From positions 1 to 18,914 of the forward strand of contig JAGLZG010000245.1 of assembly GCA_023131705.1 (NCBI GenBank): a DNA stretch of 18,914 nucleotides, read 5' to 3'. Shown here piece after piece: positions 7,224 to 15,156 of the stretch; position 1 is the first letter of the stretch; each line of letters starts with the position of its first letter. Origin of the DNA: Nanobdellota archaeon. Lineage in GTDB: Archaea > Nanobdellota > Nanobdellia > Woesearchaeales > B3-WOES. A program made the translations under genes and the position numbers. The notes beneath the pieces were generated by a model that saw nothing but the letters and a program-made list of their open reading frames with translations, was not told where the DNA came from and searched no databases.

Positions 7224-7970
7224 ATGCAAATACAACATTTAAGAAAAGCTGCCACAATCGTATCGGATATTTTGTTGAAGTTAGAACGATTAAGTGTTCC
7301 AAATACATTATTGTCGGTTCTTGAAGATGAAACAACTTTAATGATTAAAAAAGCAGGGGCGACATCTTGCATTAAAGATTATAAACCGCACTGGGCTAAA
7401 GAAAAATATCCTTCCGTTTTATGTGCTTGTGTTAATGAGGAAGTGGTTCATTGTCCCCCTGGAGAGAAGGTTCTTAAAGAAGGAGATATTGTGACATACG
7501 ATTTGGGTATTGCATATAAAGGAGTTAAAGGTGATGCCGCAATTACTGTCCCTGTTGGAGCAATTAGCAATAGGAAACAAAGATTATTAAGATATTCTAA
7601 AGGGGCATTGCTTGAAGGAATTGATAAAGTTAAAGCAGGGGTTGCCATTTCAGAGATTGGCAAAGTCATTGATACATATTCAAGCCGTAATGGCTACAAT
7701 GTATTCAGAACATTTTGCGGTCATCATATCGGTAAAGAGATGCACGAATTACCATTGATACCCAATTTTGAAGACAGTGTAAACCACGGAAAGCTGGAGG
7801 AAGGTAAAGTTATCTGTATTGAACCAACTCTGACTCCAGGGAAAGAAGACATTGTTTTATTAGCAGATAATTGGACAACAAAATCAATTGACAATCAGCC
7901 GTGTGCAATGTTCGAGGCAATGGTTCTTGTTAAGAAAGATGGATTTGAAGTTTTAACACACCATATATGA
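7224..7970 (+). CDS. Methionine aminopeptidase-like M24 metallopeptidase
   Basis: Removes N-terminal methionine from proteins in the cytoplasm, if it acts like its family. The 248 residues show the M24 pita-bread fold with all five metal ligands: D93 (TYDLG), D104 (KGDAA), H167 (CGHHIG), E200 (CIEPT) and E231 (MFEAM). The substrate-binding His residues H76 (EEVVHC) and H174 (KEMHE) are also present. Length equals that of bacterial type I enzymes. I chose ATG 7224 because an upstream TTG lies inside the terminator stem, and ATG 7224 has the AACATT context also seen at 29 and 15157. The next gene overlaps its stop by ATGA. It is first in the carbohydrate block. Why a phage carries it is not evident; it might mature abundant virion proteins. 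Confidence 0.9.
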   Translation: MQIQHLRKAATIVSDILLKLERLSVPNTLLSVLEDETTLMIKKAGATSCIKDYKPHWAKEKYPSVLCACVNEEVVHCPPGEKVLKEGDIVTYDLGIAYKGVKGDAAITVPVGAISNRKQRLLRYSKGALLEGIDKVKAGVAISEIGKVIDTYSSRNGYNVFRTFCGHHIGKEMHELPLIPNFEDSVNHGKLEEGKVICIEPTLTPGKEDIVLLADNWTTKSIDNQPCAMFEAMVLVKKDGFEVLTHHI

Positions 7971-8848
7971 AAAACATACTTATAACAGGAAATAAAGGTT
8001 TTATAGGCTCCCACTTAATGAAACAATTAGGGAATGAAGTGATGGGAATTGATAATAACTTTCACCCCTCAAAGAACAAAGTGGAAAGTATTATCGGTGA
8101 TATTCGTAATAAAGAATTGGTTGACGAGTTGGTTCAAAAGGTAGATGTTGTATTTCACTTGGCAGCCGTAATTCACGTTGACTATTCAATTAAGTATCCA
8201 GCAGATACTTTAGATGTAAACATAGGGGGCACGCTTAACATTTTGGAGGCGTGCAGGAAGTATAATAAGAAGTTGATATTTGCATCGTCTTCAGAAGTTT
8301 ATGGTTCGTCACAGGCAGAATATATGAATGAGGAACACCTTCTTGATTGTCAAAGCCCTTACGCTGCGACAAAGGTGGCGGGCGACAGGTTGTGTAAATC
8401 TTATATGGATACATACGGAATGGACATTTCCATCTTGAGAAACTTCAACACTTTCGGCGAGTGGCAAAACGATGGAAGTTATGGAGGCGTTATTGCTATC
8501 TTTACCAGACAAGCTCTGGCTGGAAAACCCATTACTGTGTTTGGCGATGGCTCACAGGAAAGGGACTATATGCACATAAATGATGCTATAAGAGGTTATG
8601 TCTTGGCTGCATCAATGAAAGGTGTGTTGAATATAGGAACGGGAAAGACAGTTTCGGTTCTGGAGATAGCAAAGATGATAAAGGAGATAACAGAATCAAA
8701 GTCGGAGATTGTCTTCTTGGGGGAAAGGGCTGGAGAGGTTCAACGATTATGTGCTGACATTTCAAAGGCAAAGAAGTTGGGTTTTGAACCGAGGACAGAC
8801 TTCAAAAAGAACTTAATAGATTATGTTAATTGGTATAAACGACAATGA
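7967..8848 (+). CDS. NAD-dependent sugar-nucleotide epimerase/dehydratase (extended SDR)
   Basis: Cytoplasmic enzyme acting on a nucleotide sugar, most like UDP-sugar 4-epimerases. The 293-residue protein has the TGNKGFIG dinucleotide motif (7-14), FHLAA near 63-67, the catalytic Ser/Thr region SSSEVYG (107-113) and Y132-x3-K136 (PYAATK). A GDGSQERDYMHINDA segment typical of the family is also present. It is shorter than classical GalE (about 335 residues), but all catalytic residues are there. It overlaps the aminopeptidase stop and the following acyltransferase start by ATGA, implying translational coupling. It may supply the starting sugar or act late in the pathway; the exact substrate cannot be read from sequence. 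Confidence 0.9.
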   Translation: MKNILITGNKGFIGSHLMKQLGNEVMGIDNNFHPSKNKVESIIGDIRNKELVDELVQKVDVVFHLAAVIHVDYSIKYPADTLDVNIGGTLNILEACRKYNKKLIFASSSEVYGSSQAEYMNEEHLLDCQSPYAATKVAGDRLCKSYMDTYGMDISILRNFNTFGEWQNDGSYGGVIAIFTRQALAGKPITVFGDGSQERDYMHINDAIRGYVLAASMKGVLNIGTGKTVSVLEIAKMIKEITESKSEIVFLGERAGEVQRLCADISKAKKLGFEPRTDFKKNLIDYVNWYKRQ

Positions 8849-9213
8849 AAACAAAAATACACAAGGAAGCTTGGATTGGCCCGAATGCTAAAATAGGGAA
8901 AAATGGTTGCAAGATTCAACCGCTTGCTTTTATTCCAGACGGGGTGACCATAGAGGACGATGTTTTTATCGGTCCAGGTGCCACTTTCACAAACGATAAA
9001 TATCCTCCCTCTAATGGGAAGGGTTGGCAGAAGACTTATGTATTGAAAGGTTCGGTTATAGGGGCAAACGCAACTATATTGCCAGGGATTGTAATTGGTC
9101 CAAATGCCATAGTCGGGGCTGGGTCAGTTGTAACACAAACAGTTCCTGCAGATGAAGTGTGGGTAGGAAACCCCGCAAAGTTTAGAAGAAATGTGGATAC
9201 GAAGTCCGCATAA
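8845..9213 (+). CDS. Hexapeptide-repeat sugar acyltransferase
   Basis: A short left-handed beta-helix acyltransferase (122 residues) with repeated hexapeptides (IGPNAKIG, VFIGPG, IGANATILPGIVIGPNAIVGAG). The FTNDKYPP loop (48-54) is typical of sugar N-acetyltransferases of the WlbB/FdtC/QdtC group. Its end, VWVGNPAKFRR, is the usual closing helix. It probably acetylates the amino group put on a UDP-sugar by the aminotransferase encoded next. It starts inside the stop of the epimerase gene (ATGA). A second acyltransferase is encoded at 11462, so one of the two may act on another position or another sugar. It is shorter than most relatives, which run to about 150-200 residues. Confidence 0.85.
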   Translation: MKTKIHKEAWIGPNAKIGKNGCKIQPLAFIPDGVTIEDDVFIGPGATFTNDKYPPSNGKGWQKTYVLKGSVIGANATILPGIVIGPNAIVGAGSVVTQTVPADEVWVGNPAKFRRNVDTKSA

Positions 9214-9238
9214 ATTATTAGTTAGATAATAAACTATT

Positions 9239-10285
9239 ATGAAAATACCTTTTTGTAAAACAACAATTGGAGAGGAAGAAAAAAAAGCAATTTGTGATGT
9301 AATAGATTCTGGCTGGGTAGTGCTTGGAGCAAAGTCACAAGAGTTTGAGGAAAAATTTGCTGAATATGTAGGAGCAAAGTATGCGGTATATGTGGATAGT
9401 GGGACAAGTGCATTACTCTTATCGTTAAATTATTTGAAAGATAGTGACTTGATAGATGATGATTTGTTAATTGTCCCTTCTTTGACCTTTACAGCAACGG
9501 CTGAAGCGGCAATCAATGCGGGTTATCTTATTGAATTTGGAGATGTTGATTACAATACATTATGTCTTAAAACTAATGTTAATGACAAAATTACATTACC
9601 TGTTCACTTGGTTGGGAACAAGGCAACTCAAAAGGCATTGATTTTTGACTCGGCTCATAGGATAGAGAGAGATGATGTGAAAGGAAGTGATGCTTTGTGG
9701 TGTTATTCGTTCTATGCAACTAAAAATATGACAACAGTGCAAGGTGGTATGGTTGCAACAAATGATGTTAAAGCTTATGAGTGGTTAAAATCAGCGAGGG
9801 ACCACGGGCTTGATATGGGAACAAAGGAACGATACACAGGAAAATATAAACAATATGATGTTAAGTTTGTCGGTTATAGAGTTAAAGGAGATGACTTGAG
9901 AGCGGCTATCGGGTTGGAACAATTAAAGAAGTTGCCAGAGATGACAAAGCAACGAAATGAGATTGTGAAAAGATATAATGATGCTTTTGGTTTGGAGCGA
10001 GCAGGAAACCACGTGTATCCTATACTGGTTAATGACAGAGATAAGTTTATGGAATTGATGATGGAAGCTGGAATACAATGCACAATTCATTTTAGACCGC
10101 TTCACCAAATGACAGGATATAAGAAGTATTATGATGCAGAGTATTCACCAGCATTACCGAATACTGACTTTATTGGGGAACACATTGTATCTTTACCTTT
10201 ATTCCCAGGACTGACAGAGGCAGAACAAGATTATATTATTAGCGAAGTTAAAAAGACAAAATTACTTTATGAACAAAACAAATAA
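9239..10285 (+). CDS. DegT/DnrJ/EryC1 (WbpE/WlbC-like) sugar aminotransferase
   Basis: PLP enzyme that transfers an amino group, usually from glutamate, to a keto-sugar nucleotide. The 348 residues contain SGTSAL (54-59) for phosphate binding, FDSAH (136-140) with D137 facing the PLP nitrogen, and the Schiff-base Lys K162 in YATKNMTTVQGG. C-terminal VYPILV and HFRPLHQM segments (near 258-263 and 285-292) are family hallmarks. The neighbouring WlbA-like dehydrogenase makes the 3-keto sugar that WbpE-type members use, so 3-amination of a UDP-uronic acid is the likely reaction. The preceding 25-nt gap has a weak AT-only inverted repeat (TTATTA/TAATAA). The end overlaps the next gene by 17 nt. 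Confidence 0.92.
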   Translation: MKIPFCKTTIGEEEKKAICDVIDSGWVVLGAKSQEFEEKFAEYVGAKYAVYVDSGTSALLLSLNYLKDSDLIDDDLLIVPSLTFTATAEAAINAGYLIEFGDVDYNTLCLKTNVNDKITLPVHLVGNKATQKALIFDSAHRIERDDVKGSDALWCYSFYATKNMTTVQGGMVATNDVKAYEWLKSARDHGLDMGTKERYTGKYKQYDVKFVGYRVKGDDLRAAIGLEQLKKLPEMTKQRNEIVKRYNDAFGLERAGNHVYPILVNDRDKFMELMMEAGIQCTIHFRPLHQMTGYKKYYDAEYSPALPNTDFIGEHIVSLPLFPGLTEAEQDYIISEVKKTKLLYEQNK

Positions 10286-11093
10286 TTGGGCGGTAGTCGG
10301 GCTTGGGTTCGTTTCGCCAAGACATATTAAGAGTATTCAAGAAACAGGGGGAACTGTATTGATGACTTGCGACAGAGATAAAACGAAAGCATTAGACGAG
10401 TTTCCTTTCTTTGATGACTTTGGGGACATGTTGAATAGTCCTGAATTTGAAAAGGTTGATAATGTTGCAATACTTACACCGAACTATCTTCATTATTATA
10501 TGATACAGATGGCAGTTCATAAAGGGAAAAGAGTGTTGTGTGAGAAACCTTTAGCATTGTCATCTTGCGATATTAAAAGGTTATCAAATGATGGTTCAAC
10601 TGGAGTTGTGCTACAATTACATTATCACCCAGAGATTATTAAATTAAAGAAAAAGTTGAAAGGCAAAAAAGTAAGTGGTTCTTTGACTGTTAAAGTTAAG
10701 AGAGATAAACCATACTGGGATTGTTGGAAGGGAGATATGCAAAAGTCTGGGGGTATAGTTCTTAATATCGGCATTCATTATATTGACTTGTTAATGCAAC
10801 TAAATGGTATTGAATATAAGATATTGGAACATCATTATTCTCCGAAATTAGCCACTGGTAAGATAGATTTTAATGGAGGTATTTTTGATTACCATATAGA
10901 GATTATGGATACGGCGGAGGGACAAACAAGAAGCTTAATTATTGACGATGAAAAGATAGAATTATCAACACAGGACAATTTGTCTTTTGAGGATTTGCAT
11001 ACTGAAGTGTATAAAGATTTCAATAAAGGAATTATCGTTACACCAGAAGTTGCCAATCATTCAATTAAGTTAATAGAACAATTATCATGTTAG
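10269..11093 (+). CDS. WlbA/WbpB-like UDP-GlcNAcA 3-dehydrogenase (Gfo/Idh/MocA)
   Basis: Oxidises the 3-hydroxyl of a UDP-N-acetylglucosaminuronate-type sugar using NAD. The 274 residues open with VVGLGFVSPRHI (9-20), the WlbA-style Rossmann motif. TPNYLHY (70-76), the catalytic CEKPLALSS (91-99), LQLHYHPEI, WKGDMQKSGG (153-162) and NIGIHYIDL (167-173) with H170 follow. The FEDLHTEVY segment near the C-terminus also fits WlbA. It is about 40 residues shorter than WlbA proteins I recall. The start overlaps the aminotransferase end by 17 nt; no later Met precedes the Rossmann motif. Together with the aminotransferase it forms the oxidation and amination pair of diacetamido-uronic acid synthesis. 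Confidence 0.88.
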   Translation: MNKTNNWAVVGLGFVSPRHIKSIQETGGTVLMTCDRDKTKALDEFPFFDDFGDMLNSPEFEKVDNVAILTPNYLHYYMIQMAVHKGKRVLCEKPLALSSCDIKRLSNDGSTGVVLQLHYHPEIIKLKKKLKGKKVSGSLTVKVKRDKPYWDCWKGDMQKSGGIVLNIGIHYIDLLMQLNGIEYKILEHHYSPKLATGKIDFNGGIFDYHIEIMDTAEGQTRSLIIDDEKIELSTQDNLSFEDLHTEVYKDFNKGIIVTPEVANHSIKLIEQLSC

Positions 11094-11455
11094 ACCAAAG
11101 ATTAAAAGTATTTGCTATTTTGTTCAAAGCAAATATCATGAAAGACCCGAATAAACCAGAGATTGCTTTGCATCTCGGAGTTGGAATGACTTCAACAGAA
11201 GTAATGCACAAAGGGTTAATTGATATAATTGCAAAAAAAGGGGACTTGATTTGGACACCAGTGATACTTCAAGCTGTGGATTTGCCTTCAGTTCCGACAG
11301 ATAAAACAGATAAAACAGTAAAGGAGGGGGATTCAAACTTTGTGTTAAAATGTATTGTGAATAATAGTGACGATGTATTATTTGATTCAATGAAGCAGTA
11401 TTTATCAGACGCAGAAGTTAAATATGTCGAAACAAGATTATCAGCTATAAAATAA
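11087..11455 (+). CDS. Unknown protein within the sugar cassette
   Basis: A 122-residue protein I do not recognise. It overlaps the stop of the dehydrogenase gene by 7 nt and is followed after 6 nt by the second acyltransferase, so it belongs to the same transcript. It is predicted alpha/beta, with helices near residues 2-18 and 100-121 and a short TDKTDKT repeat in a linker near 73-79, encoded by a duplicated ACAGATAAA. There is no signal peptide and no clear motif. An internal Met (residue 18, nt 11138) is an alternative start. Position alone suggests a helper for sugar synthesis, or a virion gene stranded in the cassette; neither is shown by sequence. Confidence 0.7.
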   Translation: MLDQRLKVFAILFKANIMKDPNKPEIALHLGVGMTSTEVMHKGLIDIIAKKGDLIWTPVILQAVDLPSVPTDKTDKTVKEGDSNFVLKCIVNNSDDVLFDSMKQYLSDAEVKYVETRLSAIK

Positions 11456-11461
11456 ACGATT

Positions 11462-12004
11462 ATGTATATAAGCGAAACAGCAATTGTAGAAAAAGATGTT
11501 GTGCTTGGGGAAGGCACAAGAGTATGGAATTACTCTCATGTTATGGAAGGTTCACGAATAGGAGTGAGCTGTAACATTGGTGATGGAGTTTTTATCGGTA
11601 GAAAAGTTCTTATCGGTGACAATGTAAAGATTGCCAACAATGTAAATATCCCCGAAGGAGTTATTATTAAAAACAATGTTTTTATCGGAAGCAATGTATC
11701 TTTGAAAAATGTTAAATATCCAAAAGCATTTAGAAAGGCGAGGGAATATGTTCCAACTGTTATTGAAGATGACGTGACGATAGACGTTAATGCCTGTTTG
11801 ATGCCAGGTTTGGTTATTGGGAAAGGGGCAACCATTGGTGCTGGTGCTATCGTGGTTAGGAATGTATCCGAACACGGTTTTGTTGTATCACCTCCAGCAG
11901 AATGTATGTGTGAAAAAGAAACATGCAAGGAATGTCACAAAAGGAAATTACAAAAGATTGCCAAAAGATTAAAATATGAGCAAAAGAGGGTTAATAATAA
12001 ATAA
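11462..12004 (+). CDS. WbpD/WlbB-like UDP-sugar N-acetyltransferase with Cys-rich tail
   Basis: Left-handed beta-helix acetyltransferase of 180 residues. Many hexapeptide turns run from residue 2 to about 145 (VWNYSHVMEGSRIG, VFIGRKVLIGDNVKIANN, VFIGSNVSLKNVKYP), the layout of WbpD/WlbB enzymes that N-acetylate the 3-amino group of UDP-GlcNAc3NA. The FTN loop of the family is replaced by LKNVKYP. After the usual closing strand there is an unusual basic tail with a cysteine cluster (C148, C150, C155, C158, then H159) that may bind a metal, ending in a Lys/Arg-rich helix. It is the better pathway acetyltransferase candidate of the two encoded here because of its length and order. Confidence 0.88.
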   Translation: MYISETAIVEKDVVLGEGTRVWNYSHVMEGSRIGVSCNIGDGVFIGRKVLIGDNVKIANNVNIPEGVIIKNNVFIGSNVSLKNVKYPKAFRKAREYVPTVIEDDVTIDVNACLMPGLVIGKGATIGAGAIVVRNVSEHGFVVSPPAECMCEKETCKECHKRKLQKIAKRLKYEQKRVNNK

Positions 12005-12009
12005 ATGTT

Positions 12010-14172
12010 ATGCAAAAAAAATCAAAGATGAGTTTTATCACACCTTGTTATAACGATGGTGACGAGATAGAACGTTATGTGAATTCAATACTTGACCAAG
12101 ATTATGAGAATTTTGAGTTGATTATTGTGAACGATGGTTCAACAGATGACTCGAAAGAAGTTACTGACAGATTGGCTCTTTTAGATAAAAGAATCAAAGT
12201 TATTCATTTGAAGAAAAATATGGGGGCTTGCTATGCCAGAAATAAAGGGGCAAAAGAAGCTGATGGTGATTACTACTCGTTCTTACCAGCAGACTCGTTT
12301 CTTTACCCTGGAGTTTTAAGAACTTGGATAGAACAGTTAGATGAGTATAAAGATTATGATTTTCTTTATGGTGGATACAGAATAACTGATGCAGACCATC
12401 AACGATTACCAGGTATGGACTTATTATTCAATGAGTTTGACCCTTATCTATTGGAAACAACCAACTATATTGATGGTTCTTTTCCTATTAGGGCAAAACG
12501 TTTCTGGGAAATTGCAGAGATAATGAACAAAAAAGGGAAGCAAAAGAGTGATGGTTTATGGGACCCAGCAGTAAAATCACTTAATGACTGGGATTTTTGG
12601 TTGTCTGTTGTAATTGAAGGAAAAGGAAAGGGACTTTATGTTCAAGATATTTTCTTTGAAACAACTCAACCTCACGCTGGAGGATTATCAGCAGATTCAT
12701 CTGCTCATTGGATAGAGAGAATGGACCAAATTAAAAAGAAACACGACATTGCTATTCGTAGAAAATGTGTTGCTTCTTTGGGTGCTTCTTTTCACGCAAA
12801 AAGATTATCTTATATATTAGATGCAGATTTCCAACAAATGCCTTCACGAAAACCAAATCATTATGATGCAATTTATTGTATCGGTTTCTATCCAGAGTTT
12901 GCACAAGCTCAAGACCAGATTTTCTGGAATGGTGCTGTGATTGAATCTGGAAAGACATCAGCAAAAAAGATTGTTCACTTTGTGGGGACAGACATCTGGC
13001 AATTAAGAAGTATCTCATTAAATGGTTTACAAATTTGGAAGGATTACATGAGAAATGGAGTTGATGAAGTGCTGGTTGAAGCGGACTTTACTCAAGCTGA
13101 AATAAAAGAGATATTGGGAATTGATGCAAAGATAGTTCCTATTCCTCCAGCTAAACTTTATGACATTATGGAATTACCGAAAGACTTTATTGTGGCTGTT
13201 TATATGCCTGCAGTGAATACTGCTTTCTATCGTCCAGAATTGATGGAACAACTTGCAAAGGAAATGCCTGATGTTAGTTTCAAGTTCTTTGGCAACCCTG
13301 TTCAACTTGGAAAGCATAAAGACATAAAAAACATTGAATATATGGGGTATATTACAGATATGGAAGGGTTCATTAAAAGCTGTTCTGCTATTGCTCGCTT
13401 TCCTATTCACGATGGTTTGCCTATCTCGGTTCTTGAATTTATGTTAGCTGGAAGATATGCAACTGTAAATATCCCTGTCTTGCATACTTATAATTGTCCA
13501 AAATCGGATTTGGTTTCAATTAAAGATTCGCTTGTGAAGATACAAAAACATATTAAAAAAGATGGAGTGAATAAGACGGCTTCGGACTATTGGAGAAAAG
13601 AATTGAGTCACGATAAATACAGAAAGACAATGAAAAAGATTATGGGTTATGAACCGAAAGAGTATTGGGACAGTAGAGCGGAAAGTTGGAATGCACAAGC
13701 TGACAATATGGTAATTGAAATTCAAGATGTTAAAGAGTTTTATAATAAAGTAAAACCAAAAACTGTTTTGGATATTGGTTGTGGAAACGGAAGATGGATT
13801 GAATTGATGAAGGGCTGGGGCTTGGACTTAAAAGGTTATACTGGAATGGACGTATCTAAAAGATTGATTGAAATTTGTAAAGAGAAATGGAGTGACTTAA
13901 ACTTCTTTGTCGGCTCATTAGAAAAGATGAAAACTGTTAAAAAGAAGTATGACTTGATATTTAGTTATACAACTCTTGAACACGTTAAACCCGAAGATAT
14001 TAAAGGAGTAATAAAAACTTTGAATAAGACAGGGAAACAATTATTGTTAATTGAACCAACTGACTTTGAATCAAAGTATTATTGCCACTCACATAATTAT
14101 GAGGAATTGTTTGATGTTGTAGAGAAAAAGAAACTGGTCGATAAAACAATTTATCTAATTAATTTGAAATAA
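12010..14172 (+). CDS. GT2 glycosyltransferase + GT-B domain + SAM methyltransferase fusion
   Basis: A 720-residue three-part enzyme. Residues 7-215 form a GT-A (GT2) domain: FITPCYNDGDEI (9-20), IVNDGSTDDS (39-48) and NDWDFW (192-197); the metal-binding DxD position reads FLPADS (91-96), an altered form. Residues 284-545 look like a GT-B glycosyltransferase, with HFVGTDIWQLR (323-333), KFFGN, NIEYMGYITDMEGFI (441-455) and a nucleotide-sugar motif HDGLPISVLEF (467-477). Residues 550-720 are a class I methyltransferase with SAM motif VLDIGCGNGRW (586-596), acidic D614 and SYTTLEHV (652-659). It probably adds one or two sugars to an acceptor and methylates the product. No membrane segment is seen. 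The codons stay open throughout, so this is one natural fusion. Confidence 0.9.
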   Translation: MQKKSKMSFITPCYNDGDEIERYVNSILDQDYENFELIIVNDGSTDDSKEVTDRLALLDKRIKVIHLKKNMGACYARNKGAKEADGDYYSFLPADSFLYPGVLRTWIEQLDEYKDYDFLYGGYRITDADHQRLPGMDLLFNEFDPYLLETTNYIDGSFPIRAKRFWEIAEIMNKKGKQKSDGLWDPAVKSLNDWDFWLSVVIEGKGKGLYVQDIFFETTQPHAGGLSADSSAHWIERMDQIKKKHDIAIRRKCVASLGASFHAKRLSYILDADFQQMPSRKPNHYDAIYCIGFYPEFAQAQDQIFWNGAVIESGKTSAKKIVHFVGTDIWQLRSISLNGLQIWKDYMRNGVDEVLVEADFTQAEIKEILGIDAKIVPIPPAKLYDIMELPKDFIVAVYMPAVNTAFYRPELMEQLAKEMPDVSFKFFGNPVQLGKHKDIKNIEYMGYITDMEGFIKSCSAIARFPIHDGLPISVLEFMLAGRYATVNIPVLHTYNCPKSDLVSIKDSLVKIQKHIKKDGVNKTASDYWRKELSHDKYRKTMKKIMGYEPKEYWDSRAESWNAQADNMVIEIQDVKEFYNKVKPKTVLDIGCGNGRWIELMKGWGLDLKGYTGMDVSKRLIEICKEKWSDLNFFVGSLEKMKTVKKKYDLIFSYTTLEHVKPEDIKGVIKTLNKTGKQLLLIEPTDFESKYYCHSHNYEELFDVVEKKKLVDKTIYLINLK

Positions 14173-14177
14173 TTGTT

Positions 14178-15152
14178 ATGACAAAAATCTATACAGTAGT
14201 TGGTAATAGACCACAGTTTATGAAGATTGACAAGGGTATGCCACATCAAGAGATTATCCATACAGGACAACATTTTGATTACAATATGTCGCAAGTCTTT
14301 TTTAAGCAACTGGGATTACCCAAGCCAAAGTTTAACTTGAAGTGTAAGAATTCGGGAGAGATGTTTGATAAGTTATTAAAACTTTTCAAGAAAAATAAGC
14401 CTGATTTAGTTATTGTTTATGGCGATACCCTTTCAACTTTGATGGGGGCTATCGCTGCAGACTATGCACAAATTCCGATTGCTCATATTGAAGCTGGTTG
14501 TAGAAGTAATACTAAAATGCCTGAAGAAACAAACAGAATAATTGTGGATAGATTAGCGACAGTTCGTTTTGCTACAACTATAAACTGTATGAGAAATTTG
14601 CATAAAGAAGGAATAATTCAACATTCTCATTATATTAAAGGTGACCCAATGTTTGATGCAATGAATTCTTTCTTACCAATTAAGAGAACAAAGAATAACG
14701 GGAAATATATTCTTTTGACTATTCATCGTGACTTTAATGACAAACATTTGAAAGGTATTTTGACAGCGTTAGGTAAAACAGACGAACAATATATCTTTCC
14801 AGCTCACCCAAGACATCACAAGTTGAAAGTTCCAGCTAACATTAAGTTGATTAAACCTGTTGGATATAAACAAATGTTGTCGTTAGAATCAAATGCTAAA
14901 AAGATTGTTACTGATTCTGGAGGTGTTCAGAGAGAAGCTTACTGGATGAGAATACCTTGCATTACTTTAAGAGATAATACTGAATGGATTGAAAGCGTAA
15001 ATGATGGTTGGTCAATCTTGGTGGGTTCAGATAAAGATAAGGTTGTAGATGCAGTTGAAAACTTTACTCCAGAACCAAACAGACATCAATCGGAGTTTCC
15101 AGTATTCGGAGTTCACGAAAAAATTAGGAAGATATTATTCAAATACATATAA
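14178..15152 (+). CDS. WbpI/WlbD-like non-hydrolysing UDP-sugar 2-epimerase
   Basis: Inverts C2 of a UDP-2-acetamido sugar, converting a gluco- to a manno-configured uronic acid if it follows WbpI. The 324 residues show GNRPQFMK (9-16), HTGQHFDYNMSQVFF (28-42), YGDT with D83, HIEAGCRS with E105, MPEETNR with E116/E117 and TIHR with H183. TDSGGVQREAYW (245-256) and LRDNTEWIESVNDGW (264-278) also match. The last two read like WbpI rather than WecB, where TERPE is usual. The protein is compact: the roughly 20 residues that normally separate RPQF from HTGQH are cut to about 11, and AEN after the His is replaced by DFN. The core catalytic residues are intact. It begins 5 nt after the fusion gene. 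Confidence 0.88.
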   Translation: MTKIYTVVGNRPQFMKIDKGMPHQEIIHTGQHFDYNMSQVFFKQLGLPKPKFNLKCKNSGEMFDKLLKLFKKNKPDLVIVYGDTLSTLMGAIAADYAQIPIAHIEAGCRSNTKMPEETNRIIVDRLATVRFATTINCMRNLHKEGIIQHSHYIKGDPMFDAMNSFLPIKRTKNNGKYILLTIHRDFNDKHLKGILTALGKTDEQYIFPAHPRHHKLKVPANIKLIKPVGYKQMLSLESNAKKIVTDSGGVQREAYWMRIPCITLRDNTEWIESVNDGWSILVGSDKDKVVDAVENFTPEPNRHQSEFPVFGVHEKIRKILFKYI

Positions 15153-15156
15153 CATT

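Noticed and set aside
7967..8848. Recoding of TGA as an amino acid, as in some phages of Patescibacteria
   Set aside because: TGA ends the aminopeptidase and epimerase genes exactly at ATGA overlaps with the next gene, and both proteins have family length, so TGA is a stop here.
15049..15156. TTG start extending the last glycosyltransferase
   Set aside because: It would overlap the epimerase gene by over 100 nt and add residues with no family similarity; ATG 15157 is well placed.
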